A DNA stretch of 64,000 bases from Cryobacterium suzukii (GCF_004403185.1 NZ_SOHJ01000002.1:456181-520180), one strand, 5' to 3'; positions 12,888-21,924 are shown, numbered from the stretch's first letter. Notes: generated from the letters alone by a model not told the origin. Program-made: numbers and translations.

Positions 12888-13805
12888 ATGAAACTCGTCT
12901 TTGCCGGTACGCCCGAGGTCGCGTTGCCGAGCCTCACGGCTCTGGCCAGCTCCGGTCATGAGATTGTCTCCGTGATCACTCGAGCGGATGCCCCGCTCGG
13001 GCGCAAACGCATTCTCACCCCCTCACCGGTTGCGCAAGCCGCGGCGCAGCTGGGCTATCCGGTGCTGAAGACCAACCGACTCGCCGCTGAGGCGACCGAG
13101 ACCATCCGTGCCCGGCAACCCGACCTCGGCGTCATCGTCGCCTACGGCGGCATCGTGCGCGAGCCACTGCTCTCCGTTCCCCGCCTCGGTTGGATCAACC
13201 TGCACTTCTCCCTCCTGCCGCGCTGGCGAGGGGCCTCCCCGGTGCAGCGCGCCGTCATCGCCGGTGATGAGCGCACGGGCGCCGCCGTGTTTCAGCTGGT
13301 ACCAGAACTCGACGCCGGCGCCGTTTTCGCTAGTTTCTCCCAGCCCCTCGGTGCACATTCCACTTCGGGAATGCTTCTCGAGGACCTCAGCCACAGCGGT
13401 GCCGATCTGCTCCTGCGAGTTGTCTCTGAGCTCGCTGCCGGCACCGCAGTGGCCGTGGCGCAAACCGGCGCGGTCACGCTCGCGCCCAAACTCGTGCGGG
13501 ACGACGCGCGGATCGATTTCAGCCGACCGGCGACATCCGTTTACAGCCATATTCGCGGAGTGACCCCGGAGCCGGGTGCGTTCACGACCGTGAACGGCGC
13601 GGTATTGAAACTTCTCGAGGTCGCGCCCAGCGTCGGCCAACCCAACCTGCCTGCCGGAAGTATTGTGCAGCGCGAAAAAATAGTGCTGGTAGGCACAACG
13701 AGCGAACCCCTGGTTCTGCTGCGCGTGCAACCGGCCGGAAAGACAGCAATGACAGCGAACGACTGGTGGCGCGGAGTGGCAGCAGAATCGGTGACGACAT
13801 CATGA
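12888..13805 (+). CDS. fmt: Methionyl-tRNA formyltransferase
   Basis: Fmt formylates initiator Met-tRNA using 10-formyl-tetrahydrofolate. The 305-residue protein starts MKLVFAGTPEVALPSL, has the catalytic region INLHFSLLPRWRGASP (Asn, His) and the conserved Asp segment QLVPELDAGAVF, then a C-terminal OB-like tRNA-binding domain. Its ATG abuts the priA stop with no gap, and its TGA overlaps the rsmB ATG. A TACACT hexamer at 12848-12853 inside priA could give an internal promoter with a short leader, but this is weak evidence. Confidence 0.97.
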   Translation: MKLVFAGTPEVALPSLTALASSGHEIVSVITRADAPLGRKRILTPSPVAQAAAQLGYPVLKTNRLAAEATETIRARQPDLGVIVAYGGIVREPLLSVPRLGWINLHFSLLPRWRGASPVQRAVIAGDERTGAAVFQLVPELDAGAVFASFSQPLGAHSTSGMLLEDLSHSGADLLLRVVSELAAGTAVAVAQTGAVTLAPKLVRDDARIDFSRPATSVYSHIRGVTPEPGAFTTVNGAVLKLLEVAPSVGQPNLPAGSIVQREKIVLVGTTSEPLVLLRVQPAGKTAMTANDWWRGVAAESVTTS

Positions 13806-15271
13806 GTGACGATCGCGCCGGCTCGGCCCGCGCTAATTCGGCCGGTACGGCCGACTCTGCACCGTCGGGCGGTGCCCGGTCCCGTCAGGCCCCGGCCGAC
13901 TTCGTGCAGCCGGCCCGACGCATTGCCTACGAGGTGATCGCGGCCGTGCGCGAATCCGACGCGTACGCGAACCTGCTGCTACCGACCCGTATTCAACGCG
14001 CAGCCCTGAATACGGCGGATGCCGCCCTCGCGACTGAACTCACCTACGGCACGCTGCGCATGCAGGGATTCTACGACCGTGTGATCGCCCTCGCGGCCAA
14101 CCGACCGGTGGGCGCCATCGATCCGGCGATTCTCGATGTGCTCCGCCTTGGCGCCCACCAGCTGCTCGCCACCCGCGTCGCGACCCACGCCGCGGTCAAC
14201 GAATCCGTTTCGCTCGCGAAGCAGGTTGGGTCACGCTCTGCGACCGGCTTCACCAACGGGGTCCTGCGCACCATCTCCCGATCGAGCGCCGAGGAGTGGC
14301 GTGGTCGGGTGCTTGAAGGTGCGGTCAACGTCGATGACCGGCTCGCCGCCGAATACTCCCATCCCGCCTGGATCGTGCGGGCCTTTCGGCAGGCACTGCG
14401 TGCCGAAGGTCACGAAGATGAGCTGGCCGATCTGCTCGCCGCCGACAACATGGCGGCGAAGGTCAATATGGTCGCGTTGCCCGGCCTCGCCACCGACGGA
14501 GACCTTGAACGGCTGGGCCTCGCCGACGAATTCTCGCCGGTCGGTTTCGTGTTGGACTCCGGAGATCCGTACCACCTGGTGACGGCGACGGCTGGTCGCA
14601 TTCGAGTGCAAGATGAAGGATCGCAGATCGCCGCTCTGGCACTCAGTCGTGCCCGGCCGATCGTTGCGGGGGAGCGGTGGCTCGACCTGTGCGCTGGACC
14701 CGGTGGCAAGGCCGCCCTGCTCGCCTCCGAGGCACGCGCGGGAGGAGCCGTTCTCGTGGCCAACGAGCTCGTTCCCGCCCGGGCGACCCTCGTGCGCACT
14801 GCCCTTGAGGCCCTCCCCGAGCCAATTCCGGTGTGGGAAATCGACGGCACCACCATCGGCCAAACGCACCCGGAAACCTTCGACCGCATTCTGCTCGATG
14901 CCCCCTGCACCGGCCTCGGCGCCCTTCGGCGCCGACCAGAGGCACGTTGGCGCAAACAACCCAAGGATGTCGCTGACCTCGCCGGGCTGCAGTCCGGACT
15001 CATTGATGCGGCCCTGCTCGCGCTCAAGCCCGGCGGCATCCTCGCCTATGTCACCTGCTCACCGCACACCGCGGAGACGCGGGCGATCGTCGCCCTCGCC
15101 GTGCGCAAGGCCGGGGGCGCCGTGACGGCGCTCGACACCGCTGCCGTCGTGCAGTCCTTCAGCGCCGCAAACCTCGACCTGCCCACCGGCACCGGGAGCG
15201 TTCAACTGTGGCCGCACCGCCACGGTACCGACGCCATGTTCATCACCCTGCTGCAGCGCTCCGAGGAGTAG
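13802..15271 (+). CDS. rsmB: 16S rRNA m5C967 methyltransferase
   Basis: RsmB (Fmu/Sun) methylates C967 of 16S rRNA. It has 489 residues from ATG 13802, which overlaps the fmt stop as ATGA; an ATG at 13766 is in frame but lies inside fmt without support. After a short disordered, Ala/Ser-rich leader comes an N-terminal NusB-like RNA-binding domain (about 40-180), then the SAM-dependent domain. Motifs seen are LDLCAGPGGKAALLA, DAPCTGLGALRRRPEARW (motif IV) and the nucleophile Cys in YVTCSPH (motif VI). It ends the forward operon; the next genes are convergent. Confidence 0.95.
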   Translation: MSDDRAGSARANSAGTADSAPSGGARSRQAPADFVQPARRIAYEVIAAVRESDAYANLLLPTRIQRAALNTADAALATELTYGTLRMQGFYDRVIALAANRPVGAIDPAILDVLRLGAHQLLATRVATHAAVNESVSLAKQVGSRSATGFTNGVLRTISRSSAEEWRGRVLEGAVNVDDRLAAEYSHPAWIVRAFRQALRAEGHEDELADLLAADNMAAKVNMVALPGLATDGDLERLGLADEFSPVGFVLDSGDPYHLVTATAGRIRVQDEGSQIAALALSRARPIVAGERWLDLCAGPGGKAALLASEARAGGAVLVANELVPARATLVRTALEALPEPIPVWEIDGTTIGQTHPETFDRILLDAPCTGLGALRRRPEARWRKQPKDVADLAGLQSGLIDAALLALKPGGILAYVTCSPHTAETRAIVALAVRKAGGAVTALDTAAVVQSFSAANLDLPTGTGSVQLWPHRHGTDAMFITLLQRSEE

Positions 15272-15297
15272 GCGCCCCGCCGCCCAGTCCAGCGGAT

Positions 15298-15323
15298 GCG
15301 CGCTCCCGAAAACGGGTGCGCGC
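15298..15323. terminator. Symmetric hairpin between convergent genes
   Basis: Arms gcgcgc-t-cccg and cggg-t-gcgcgc flank an AAAA loop: 10 paired bases with one T-T mismatch. There is no T-run. It lies between the ends of rsmB (+) and the XRE gene (-), so it could stop transcription from both sides. A second small palindrome, GTAGC-G-GCTAC, lies just after it at about 15336-15346. Confidence 0.5.
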
Positions 15324-15380
15324 TACGCCCGTTACCGTAGCGGCTACCGAGATCGGGCGCGGTCACGCGGGCATCCGCTG

Positions 15381-15614
15381 TCAGGGGTGCGGTCCCACCA
15401 CCAGGAGATCTCCTACATCGCAGTCGAGCGCATCACAGATCGCCCGCAGGGTCGAGTAGCGGATGGCCCTGGCTCGGTCGTTCTTCAGCACCGACAGGTT
15501 GACGATGCTGACGCCCACGAGGGCGCTTAGCCGCGTCAGGGTCATGCCACGCTGCTCGAGCAGCTCGTCGAGCCGGCAATGAATGCCGGAGTCCTCATCG
15601 GGAACCGCGGGCAT
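15381..15614 (-). CDS. XRE-family helix-turn-helix regulator
   Basis: A 77-residue Cro/CI-type DNA-binding protein: HTH around residues 22-45 (GMTLTRLSALVGVSIVNLSVL), then the typical STLRAICDALDCDVGDLL end. It starts at ATG 15614, sharing one base with the stop of the DUF2975 gene (TGATG on the reverse strand); a longer reading of 113 residues adds a basic tail that overlaps the membrane gene and is unlikely. DUF2975-XRE pairs of this kind are common in actinobacteria and firmicutes. The regulator probably controls its own pair; target and signal are unknown. Confidence 0.9.
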   Translation of the reverse strand: MPAVPDEDSGIHCRLDELLEQRGMTLTRLSALVGVSIVNLSVLKNDRARAIRYSTLRAICDALDCDVGDLLVVGPHP

Positions 15615-16384
15615 CAGACGAGCCCGTCGGAGTCTCTTTGCAACTTCTGCCCGTATCGAAATACCGCGGCGACGGCGAACAGGGCCAGGCCCACCCAGAT
15701 CGGCCAGAAATCCAGAGTCCATTCGTGGCCTTCCATCGGCAGCCCGATGACCTGGCGAATGTCAGTCCAGTCGACCTCGGCTGTGTCCAGACTCCACCCG
15801 GTTGCCCTGAGTACCTGAGAGGAGGCGAGGCCGCCCGCGACAGCATCGCACACCTGCCAGCCGAGTCCGCCGACGATGATCGAGGTCGCCGTCAGGTTGA
15901 TGCCGCGGGTCAGTGCCGGACGGAACGGATCCCGCCTGATGATGCTCGTGCAGAGCAGAACAACCACGACAGCGATCACAACGTTCGTCGTTCCCTGAAG
16001 CGCGTCGCCGGCTGCCAGCCAGACGCGGGTGGCGGTGTCCAGCCCCGCCACGGTCACCACGGCGTGGACGAACCCTCCACCCACAACGTCGGCGGTCGTC
16101 CCCGTGACCTCAACCGTGCTCGGCAGGCTGGGCCAGAATGGCTTAACGGGCAGCCGCACACTCACAGCGTCGCTGAGTAGCCGTTGCAGGGCATCGGCTA
16201 CAGTTCCGAGCACCGTCACCACCGCGTAGAGGATCGCGATGATTCTGATGACCCGCACCGCTTTGGTGGGATCGACATCGGTGCCCGGTCGAGATCCCGA
16301 TCGACGTTCGATTACCACGACGGTCGCGATGGAGCCGAGCACGAGTAAGACGAGGAGAGCAGTCCACCAGGTGAGAGCCGCCAT
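15614..16384 (-). CDS. DUF2975 family membrane protein
   Basis: A 256-residue integral membrane protein with about five helices: WWTALLVLLVLGSIATVVVI at the N-terminus, IIAILYAVVTVLGTVADAL, NVVIAVVVVLLCTSII, a helix around SIIVGGLGWQVCDAVAG and FWPIWVGLALFAVAAVF at the C-terminus, followed by a charged end. The arrangement and the coupled downstream XRE gene match DUF2975 pairs. Function is unknown; such pairs are usually thought to be a membrane component with its own repressor. The ribosome site before ATG 16384 is weak. The promoter region 16385-16634 is shared with rpe on the other strand and holds a strong inverted repeat. Confidence 0.8.
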   Translation of the reverse strand: MAALTWWTALLVLLVLGSIATVVVIERRSGSRPGTDVDPTKAVRVIRIIAILYAVVTVLGTVADALQRLLSDAVSVRLPVKPFWPSLPSTVEVTGTTADVVGGGFVHAVVTVAGLDTATRVWLAAGDALQGTTNVVIAVVVVLLCTSIIRRDPFRPALTRGINLTATSIIVGGLGWQVCDAVAGGLASSQVLRATGWSLDTAEVDWTDIRQVIGLPMEGHEWTLDFWPIWVGLALFAVAAVFRYGQKLQRDSDGLV

Positions 16385-16451
16385 CAGCGTGTCATTTCAG
16401 AGTTCTTCGTGTCGTGTTGAATCATCATCATGCTGGACCCTTCCGCCATAA

Positions 16452-16477
16452 CGTTTATCGATACATAACGATAAACG
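16452..16477. promoter_or_regulatory. 9-bp perfect inverted repeat, candidate operator
   Basis: CGTTTATCG, 8 bases, CGATAAACG: a perfect, AT-rich dyad in an otherwise GC-rich region, located 68 bases upstream of the DUF2975 start and about 150 bases before the rpe promoter. The size and AT content fit a dimeric regulator site. The XRE protein of the adjacent pair is the simplest candidate to bind it, but that is inference. Confidence 0.6.
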
Positions 16478-16622
16478 GTAACACGATCTGGACCGCGCGA
16501 AATGTGCCCCGAACGATGACCAAGGCATGCTGCCCAGCGTCGAGCAGTGTCTTCCATCTCCTGAGGATGGGTGACCGTCCCGCAAGGGGTTCGAAGCAAC
16601 CACACGCCGAGCTGTGGCTCGA

Positions 16623-16628
16623 TAGGCT
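16623..16628 (+). promoter_or_regulatory. -10 box (TAGGCT) of rpe, leaderless
   Basis: TAGGCT fits the actinobacterial TANNNT -10 consensus and ends exactly six bases before the rpe ATG, placing the transcript start at or next to the start codon. No clear -35 or ribosome site is seen. Confidence 0.6.
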
Positions 16629-16634
16629 GAGTGG

Positions 16635-17318
16635 ATGGCTAACCGCATCAATCCGAGCATCCTCGCCGCCGATTTCGCCAACCTTGAGAGCGAACTTTCC
16701 CGCATCCGCTCCGCCGACCTCGTGCATGTTGACATCATGGACAACCACTTCGTTCCGAACCTCACTTTTGGGCTTGGAATGGTCGAACGCCTGCAGCAGA
16801 TATCGCCGCTGCCGCTGGACATCCACTTGATGATCGAGGATCCCGAGCGTTGGGCGCCGGGCTATGCCGAGGCCGGTGCCTACTCGGTGACCTTCCACGC
16901 CGAGGCCACGACGGAGCCGGTCGCGCTGGCCCGTCGCCTGCGGCAGATCGGCGCGCGCGCTGGTATCGCCCTGAAACCGGGCACCGATGTTGCTCCGTAT
17001 CTCGAACTGCTCTCCGAATTCGACCAGGTGCTGATCATGACCGTAGAGCCCGGTTTTGGCGGCCAGAGCTTCATGGAATCGACCATGCCGAAGTTGGTTC
17101 AGTTGCGGTCAGAAGTACAGAAGACCGGTCTCGACGTCTGGCTGCAGGTCGACGGCGGCATCACAGAGCAGACGATCGAAATTGCAGCTTTGGCCGGCGC
17201 CGACACCTTCGTGGCTGGTTCCAGCGTGTTCGGGGCCGAGAATCCTGCCGCCCAGATCGGCCTGCTCCGGGAGCGCGCGGCCAGCCACCGTCACGGGGCG
17301 GGTAACCTAGAGTTGTGA
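16635..17318 (+). CDS. rpe: Ribulose-phosphate 3-epimerase
   Basis: Rpe interconverts ribulose 5-phosphate and xylulose 5-phosphate in the pentose phosphate pathway. The 227-residue TIM barrel shows [14 protein letters not shown], the metal-binding [16 protein letters not shown] and [10 protein letters not shown], the [10 protein letters not shown] loop and QVDGGI, all family signatures. The start has no Shine-Dalgarno but follows a -10 box by six bases, consistent with a leaderless message. The stop overlaps the hisE GTG (GTGA). Confidence 0.97.
   Translation: MANRINPSILAADFANLESELSRIRSADLVHVDIMDNHFVPNLTFGLGMVERLQQISPLPLDIHLMIEDPERWAPGYAEAGAYSVTFHAEATTEPVALARRLRQIGARAGIALKPGTDVAPYLELLSEFDQVLIMTVEPGFGGQSFMESTMPKLVQLRSEVQKTGLDVWLQVDGGITEQTIEIAALAGADTFVAGSSVFGAENPAAQIGLLRERAASHRHGAGNLEL
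17303..17308 (+). promoter_or_regulatory. -10 box (TAACCT) of hisE inside rpe
   Basis: TAACCT ends six bases before the hisE GTG and lies within the last codons of rpe. The spacing equals that seen at rpe, polA, uvrA and others in the window, so hisE may have its own leaderless promoter besides read-through from rpe. Confidence 0.5.
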
Positions 17319-17578
17319 AAACATTCGATGACCTTTTCGTAGAACTGAGCGACAAGGCCGCCACCCGTCCAGAGGGCTCCGGTACCGTACGCGAACTCGA
17401 CGCCGGCGTGCACGCCATCGGCAAGAAAATTGTTGAGGAAGCCGCCGAAGTCTGGATGGCCGCCGAGTTTCAAAGCGACGACGAAACCTCCGCTGAAATC
17501 TCCCAGTTGCTGTACCACCTGCAGGTCATGATGATTGCCAAGGGCCTCTCTCCGGCCGACATCTACCGACATTTGTGA
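17315..17578 (+). CDS. hisE: Phosphoribosyl-ATP pyrophosphatase
   Basis: HisE hydrolyses phosphoribosyl-ATP to phosphoribosyl-AMP, the second step of histidine synthesis. The 87-residue all-helical protein has the MazG-like metal motif [16 protein letters not shown] and the [15 protein letters not shown] helix. It is the free-standing actinobacterial form; the next enzyme, HisI, is encoded separately at 19273. It overlaps rpe by four bases. hisG follows after 72 bases. Confidence 0.96.
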   Translation: MKTFDDLFVELSDKAATRPEGSGTVRELDAGVHAIGKKIVEEAAEVWMAAEFQSDDETSAEISQLLYHLQVMMIAKGLSPADIYRHL

Positions 17579-17610
17579 CCCATGCCGGCGTTCGACGCTG
17601 GCTCGAATTC

Positions 17611-17620
17611 ACTAAATAGT
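17611..17620 (+). promoter_or_regulatory. ACTAAATAGT element upstream of hisG
   Basis: An AT-rich 10-mer with ACTA/TAGT symmetry, 31 bases before the hisG ATG. The same 11 bases (with a leading C) occur upstream of lgt at 24995-25005. It may be a -10 region (TAAATA, with TTCGAC 16 bases upstream) or a regulator site. Confidence 0.35.
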
Positions 17621-17650
17621 CGTGTGTAAAAAAACCAAGAGAGTACCCCC

Positions 17651-18490
17651 ATGCTGAGAATTGCCGTGCCCAACAAGGGCTCGTTGTCTGAAACTGCCGC
17701 GCAGATGCTGGCTGAAGCCGGCTATACCGGCCGCCGCGATCCACGCGACCTCGTCACCGCCGACCCGCGCAACGGCGTCGAATTCTTCTACCTTCGCCCC
17801 CGCGACATCGCCACCTATGTCGGATCCGGCGCACTCGACGTCGGTATCACCGGGCGCGACCTGCTCCTCGACTCGCACTCGAAAGCCGTGGAGATTGCCA
17901 GCCTTGACTTTGGCGACTCGACCTTTCGGTTTGCCGGGCCGGCCGGTCGCTTCACCGAGCTGAAAGACCTCGACGGCCTGCGCGTTGCCACCAGCTACCC
18001 CGGCCTGGTCGAACGCTTCCTCGCCACTCACTCGGTGACCGTCGACCTGGTCGAACTCGATGGCGCGGTCGAATCGGCGGTTCAGCTCGGGGTAGCGGAT
18101 GCCGTGGCCGACGTCGTCTCCACCGGTACGACCCTGCGCAAAGCCGGCCTCGAAATCTTCGGACCGGTCATCCTCGAGTCCACCGCCGTTTTGATCAGCT
18201 CGACCAACGACAAGGCCGGAATTGACACCCTGCTGCGCCGCCTCCAGGGCGTGCTCGTGGCCCGCCAGTACGTGCTGCTCGATTACGACATCCCGGTCGC
18301 GTTACTCGACGCGGCCGCAGCGCTCGCTCCCGGCATCGAATCTCCGACTGTCTCTTCGCTGCACGACCCGGAATGGGCCGCCGTGCGGGTCATGATCGGC
18401 CGTCTCGACATGAATAACGTGATGGATGCCCTCTATGCCCTTGGGGCCAGGGCCATCCTGGTCACCACCATCCACAACGCCCGTTTGTAA
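17651..18490 (+). CDS. hisG: ATP phosphoribosyltransferase (long form)
   Basis: HisG joins ATP and PRPP, the committed step of histidine synthesis. The 279-residue length marks the long form with a C-terminal ACT-like domain for histidine feedback (about residues 205-279), so no HisZ partner is needed. Signatures are RIAVPNKGSLSE at the N-terminus, the GITGRDLLLDS segment and the PRPP loop ADAVADVVSTGTTLRKAGL. An AAGAGAG stretch 8-14 bases before ATG 17651 may be the ribosome site. hisF begins 21 bases later. Confidence 0.97.
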   Translation: MLRIAVPNKGSLSETAAQMLAEAGYTGRRDPRDLVTADPRNGVEFFYLRPRDIATYVGSGALDVGITGRDLLLDSHSKAVEIASLDFGDSTFRFAGPAGRFTELKDLDGLRVATSYPGLVERFLATHSVTVDLVELDGAVESAVQLGVADAVADVVSTGTTLRKAGLEIFGPVILESTAVLISSTNDKAGIDTLLRRLQGVLVARQYVLLDYDIPVALLDAAAALAPGIESPTVSSLHDPEWAAVRVMIGRLDMNNVMDALYALGARAILVTTIHNARL

Positions 18491-18511
18491 CCCGGCGAGA
18501 GGAGAACTCGC

Positions 18512-19273
18512 ATGACTTTGAGTGTGCGCGTCATACCCTGCCTCGATGTGGCCAACGGTCGCGTCGTGAAGGGTGTCAACTTTCTAAACCTGCGCGACGC
18601 CGGCGACCCGGTCGAACTGGCGCGACGCTACTACGAGCAGGGTGCCGACGAACTCACCTTTCTCGACGTCACCGCCACGGTGGACAACCGCTCGACGACC
18701 TATGACGTGGTGCGTGCCACCGCTGAGCAAGTGTTCATCCCGCTCACGGTCGGCGGCGGCATTCGCAGCGTCGAAGACGTCTCCAGGCTGCAGGCGAGCG
18801 GCGCCGACAAGGTCGGCGTCAACAGCGCGGCCATTGCCCGACCCGCCCTCATTGCTGAAATCGCCGACCGGTTTGGTGCTCAGGTACTCGTGTTGAGCCT
18901 CGACGTAAAACGGTCCGAACGCACCGAGAGCGGTTTCGTCGTCACCACGCACGGCGGTCGTACCGAAACCGACCTGGATGCCGTGGCCTGGGCCCGGCAG
19001 GCGATCGAGCTGGGCGCGGGGGAGCTTCTGGTCAATTCCATCGATGCCGACGGCACCAAGGCCGGTTTCGATACCGATCTCATCGCGCTCATGCGAACCA
19101 ACAGTCGGGTTCCGGTGATCGCCTCCGGTGGCGCCGGGCGCGTAGAGGACTTTCCGCCGGCGATCCGAGCCGGCGCGGATGCCGTTCTCGCGGCATCCGT
19201 TTTTCACAATGAATTATTGACCATAGGCGACGTCAAGCGTGAGCTAGCCGACGCCGGAATGCTGGTGCGCTGA
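18512..19273 (+). CDS. hisF: Imidazole glycerol phosphate synthase, cyclase subunit
   Basis: HisF, with HisH, forms imidazole glycerol phosphate and AICAR. The 253-residue TIM barrel has catalytic Asp residues in [14 protein letters not shown] (start) and [16 protein letters not shown], plus phosphate loops VGGGIRS and [21 protein letters not shown] at about 18498-18507 is a strong ribosome site. HisH and the other his genes (hisA, B, C, D) are not in this window, so the pathway is split over at least two loci. Its TGA shares one base with the hisI ATG. Confidence 0.97.
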   Translation: MTLSVRVIPCLDVANGRVVKGVNFLNLRDAGDPVELARRYYEQGADELTFLDVTATVDNRSTTYDVVRATAEQVFIPLTVGGGIRSVEDVSRLQASGADKVGVNSAAIARPALIAEIADRFGAQVLVLSLDVKRSERTESGFVVTTHGGRTETDLDAVAWARQAIELGAGELLVNSIDADGTKAGFDTDLIALMRTNSRVPVIASGGAGRVEDFPPAIRAGADAVLAASVFHNELLTIGDVKRELADAGMLVR

Positions 19274-19638
19274 TGACCAACGAACGTACCGATCAGCTGG
19301 ACGCCGCTGTATTCAGTGACGACGGGCTGCTGCCGGCCGTTATCCAGCAGTGGGACACCCACGAGGTGCTCATGCTCGGGTGGATGAACCGGGAAGCACT
19401 CCGCCGCACCTTAACGTCGGGACGCGTGACCTTCTGGTCGCGCAGCCGGAAGGAATTCTGGCGCAAGGGCGACACCTCCGGCCACGCCCAGTACGTGCAG
19501 TCCGCCGCCTTCGACTGCGATAGCGATACCCTGCTCGTGCAGGTCGACCAGGTTGGAGCGGCGTGTCACACCGGCACGCATACGTGCTTTGATGGGCGCG
19601 ACCTGGGCGCGATCACCATGGACAGGCCAATGGAATGA
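19273..19638 (+). CDS. hisI: Phosphoribosyl-AMP cyclohydrolase
   Basis: HisI opens the purine ring of phosphoribosyl-AMP, the third histidine step. The 121-residue metalloenzyme shows [20 protein letters not shown] and the zinc/magnesium ligands in [11 protein letters not shown] and [10 protein letters not shown]. It is the free-standing form, matching the separate hisE. It overlaps hisF by one base and trpE by four (ATGA), tying the his and trp genes into one transcription unit. Confidence 0.97.
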   Translation: MTNERTDQLDAAVFSDDGLLPAVIQQWDTHEVLMLGWMNREALRRTLTSGRVTFWSRSRKEFWRKGDTSGHAQYVQSAAFDCDSDTLLVQVDQVGAACHTGTHTCFDGRDLGAITMDRPME

Positions 19639-21191
19639 CCGACAGTACCCCGGTCGCAACCGGTTCCCGTACCGCCGGCTCAACGACGCGCGATCAGTTC
19701 GACGCGTTGACCGGGGAGCACCGGGTAATTCCGGTGATCCGTGAACTGTTCGCCGACGGTGAGACCCCCGTTGGCATTTATCGCAAGCTCGCCGACGGAC
19801 TGCCGGGCAGCTTTCTGCTTGAGTCCGCCGAACAGGGCGGCATTTGGTCTCGGTTCTCCTTCGTTGGTGTCTCCTCGTTCGGTGTGCTCACCCAACAGGG
19901 CGACGACACCCGTTGGATCGACTATGGGCTTTCCGCCTCGCGTGCGCTCGGCTCCGCAACCGATCTCGGACCGCTTGACGCCCTGGCCTACTTATTCGAC
20001 CGCTGGCAGACGCCGCGGCTGCCAGAGCACCCCCCACTCACCGGAGGGCTGGTCGGCTTCATAGGCTGGGAGGCGATTCGTCAGATCGAACGCCTGCCGC
20101 ACCAGCCGCCGGCGGACTACGAGGTGCCAGGCCAGTCGTTCAGCTTCGTGGCCGACCTCGTTGTTCTTGATCACAAGTACGGAACCGTGCAGCTCATCGC
20201 CAACGTGCTCAACGACGGCGTCGACACCCCCGAAAAGCTATGGGCTGACGCGGGCACCCGCCTGAATTCACTGCAGACCCGACTCGCCGCGCCCGGAGAA
20301 GCCTGGCTGGCCGAGGTTGACCTGCAGGCGCCGAGCACGCCGAGCAACCGCACCACGCGAGACGATTTTCTCGCCGCCGTCAATGTCGGCAAACAGCACA
20401 TCGTCGACGGCGACATATTTCAGGTCGTCATCTCCCAGCGCTTCGACCAGGTCTGCACAGCACACCCCATCGACGTCTACCGGGTGCTGCGCAGCCTCAA
20501 CCCGAGCCCATACATGTACCTGCTCAGCCTCGAGACGGCGGAGGGCGACCCGTACTGGATCGTTGGGTCTTCGCCCGAAGCGCTCGTCAAGGTACAGGAT
20601 CAACGCGTCTTCACTCACCCGATCGCCGGCTCCAAACCCCGTGGCACCACACCGGATGCCGACGCCGACTACGCGATCGAGCTCGCCGAAGACCCCAAGG
20701 AACGTGCTGAGCACCTCATGCTCGTCGACCTCGCCCGCAACGACCTGCTTAAGGTCTGCACGGCCGGATCGGTCGAAGTGACCGAATTCATGCGCATTGA
20801 ACGGTTTAGCCACATCATGCACCTGGTGTCCTCGGTCGAGGGTAACCTCGTCGCCGGCAAGACCGCGATCGACGTTTTTCGTGCCACTTTTCCGGCCGGC
20901 ACCCTGTCGGGCGCTCCGAAACCGCGGGCGCTGGAGATCATCGACGCCCTCGAACCGGCTCAGCGTGGCGTGTACGGGGGAGTGGTGGGCTACTTCGGCT
21001 TCGCCGGCGACGCCGACCTTGCCATCGCCATCCGTACCGCCACCATCAAGGACGGCATCGCCCGGGTGCAGGCCGGCGGCGGCGTCGTCACCGATTCCGA
21101 CCCGGCCTCCGAGTACCAGGAGTCGCAGAACAAAGCGGCAGCACCCTTGCGCGCCGTCGCCATCGCCAACGCGATGCGGCGAGTGTCCTAA
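19635..21191 (+). CDS. trpE: Anthranilate synthase component I
   Basis: TrpE converts chorismate to anthranilate, the first tryptophan step. The 518-residue protein has the feedback-site motif [11 protein letters not shown] (LLES binds tryptophan) and chorismate-binding signatures [34 protein letters not shown] and GGVVTDSDP. Thus it is probably inhibited by tryptophan at the protein level. No leader peptide or attenuator precedes it because it overlaps hisI. trpG and trpD are absent here; the amidotransferase subunit must be encoded elsewhere. Confidence 0.97.
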   Translation: MTDSTPVATGSRTAGSTTRDQFDALTGEHRVIPVIRELFADGETPVGIYRKLADGLPGSFLLESAEQGGIWSRFSFVGVSSFGVLTQQGDDTRWIDYGLSASRALGSATDLGPLDALAYLFDRWQTPRLPEHPPLTGGLVGFIGWEAIRQIERLPHQPPADYEVPGQSFSFVADLVVLDHKYGTVQLIANVLNDGVDTPEKLWADAGTRLNSLQTRLAAPGEAWLAEVDLQAPSTPSNRTTRDDFLAAVNVGKQHIVDGDIFQVVISQRFDQVCTAHPIDVYRVLRSLNPSPYMYLLSLETAEGDPYWIVGSSPEALVKVQDQRVFTHPIAGSKPRGTTPDADADYAIELAEDPKERAEHLMLVDLARNDLLKVCTAGSVEVTEFMRIERFSHIMHLVSSVEGNLVAGKTAIDVFRATFPAGTLSGAPKPRALEIIDALEPAQRGVYGGVVGYFGFAGDADLAIAIRTATIKDGIARVQAGGGVVTDSDPASEYQESQNKAAAPLRAVAIANAMRRVS

Positions 21192-21850
21192 TGGCCGAAC
21201 GGATGCCCCCGCGTCGCCTCAAACTCGTACTCATTCTCACCGTTCTGGGCGCGAGTTCCCTGGCGCTACTGGCCTGGACGCAGGTCTGGGTGCACGCTGA
21301 AGTGGGACTGCCCGACGCTGGCACCCAGGTGCTCCAAGTCGACGGAGCTATCGCCGCGCCGGCACTGACGGCGCTGGCACTGGCCGGGTTCGCCCTCGCC
21401 GGTGCCCTCACCATTGCGGGTCGGCTCATTAGGGTGGTACTCGGCGGGCTTGAGGTTCTCCTCGGGTTCTCGGTGTTTCTCGCCGGATATCTCGCGGTCG
21501 AGGATCCGTCTCAGGCCAGTGCCGCTGCGGTCACTGCCGCGACCGGAATTGCCGGACACGAATCCATTCAGCTGAGCGTTCTCGGCACGGTGGTCACCCC
21601 GTGGCCGTTCGTCGCAATGGGCGCCGCTGTCATTATGTCGGCGACCGGTGTGATCGTCATCGTGACGAGCGCACGCTGGCCCGGACCAACCCGCAAATAC
21701 CAGGCCGTGCGTTTTGAACCGGTAGCCGACCCCGACGGTTCCGTGCCAGCCTTGCCGGTGACCGGCGTTGCGTCGACCGAGCCCGCACCGGCTGACTCCG
21801 TCGGCGACTGGGATGATCTCAGTCGCGGCGAAGACCCGACCGCTCGCTGA
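21191..21850 (+). CDS. Trp biosynthesis-associated membrane protein
   Basis: A 219-residue protein with four predicted helices: LVLILTVLGASSLALLAW, ALTALALAGFALAGALTIAG, VLLGFSVFLAGYLAV and WPFVAMGAAVIMSATGVIVIV, then an acidic cytoplasmic-like tail. It overlaps the trpE stop by one base. The place between trpE and trpC and the topology match the Trp_oprn_chp family of actinobacteria (Rv1610 by position). The function is unknown; a role in tryptophan or anthranilate transport has not been shown. Confidence 0.85.
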   Translation: MAERMPPRRLKLVLILTVLGASSLALLAWTQVWVHAEVGLPDAGTQVLQVDGAIAAPALTALALAGFALAGALTIAGRLIRVVLGGLEVLLGFSVFLAGYLAVEDPSQASAAAVTAATGIAGHESIQLSVLGTVVTPWPFVAMGAAVIMSATGVIVIVTSARWPGPTRKYQAVRFEPVADPDGSVPALPVTGVASTEPAPADSVGDWDDLSRGEDPTAR

Positions 21851-21869
21851 GGGCGCGCTGTCGCTCCGC

Positions 21870-21875
21870 TAGACT
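21870..21875 (+). promoter_or_regulatory. -10 box (TAGACT) before the HGxxPAAW gene
   Basis: TAGACT lies 49 bases before ATG 21925 in the only sizeable gap of the trp cluster. TTGAC-6-GTCAA, a small inverted repeat at 21875-21890, overlaps the expected transcript start and could be an operator. This would let trpC-B-A be read independently of trpE. Confidence 0.4.
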
Positions 21876-21924
21876 TGACCTGCTTGTCAACGCACACAGT
21901 GTTTACGCATTTACGAGGAGAACC

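Noticed and set aside
11301..12959. 552-residue reverse frame opposite priA
   Set aside because: Antisense shadow in GC-rich DNA, with no motif and no promoter.
16397..16898. Reverse-strand frames between DUF2975 and rpe
   Set aside because: They overlap rpe and its promoter, mutually conflict in frame and show no domain.
19600..19640. Tryptophan attenuator or leader peptide before trpE
   Set aside because: trpE overlaps hisI by four bases, leaving no leader region.
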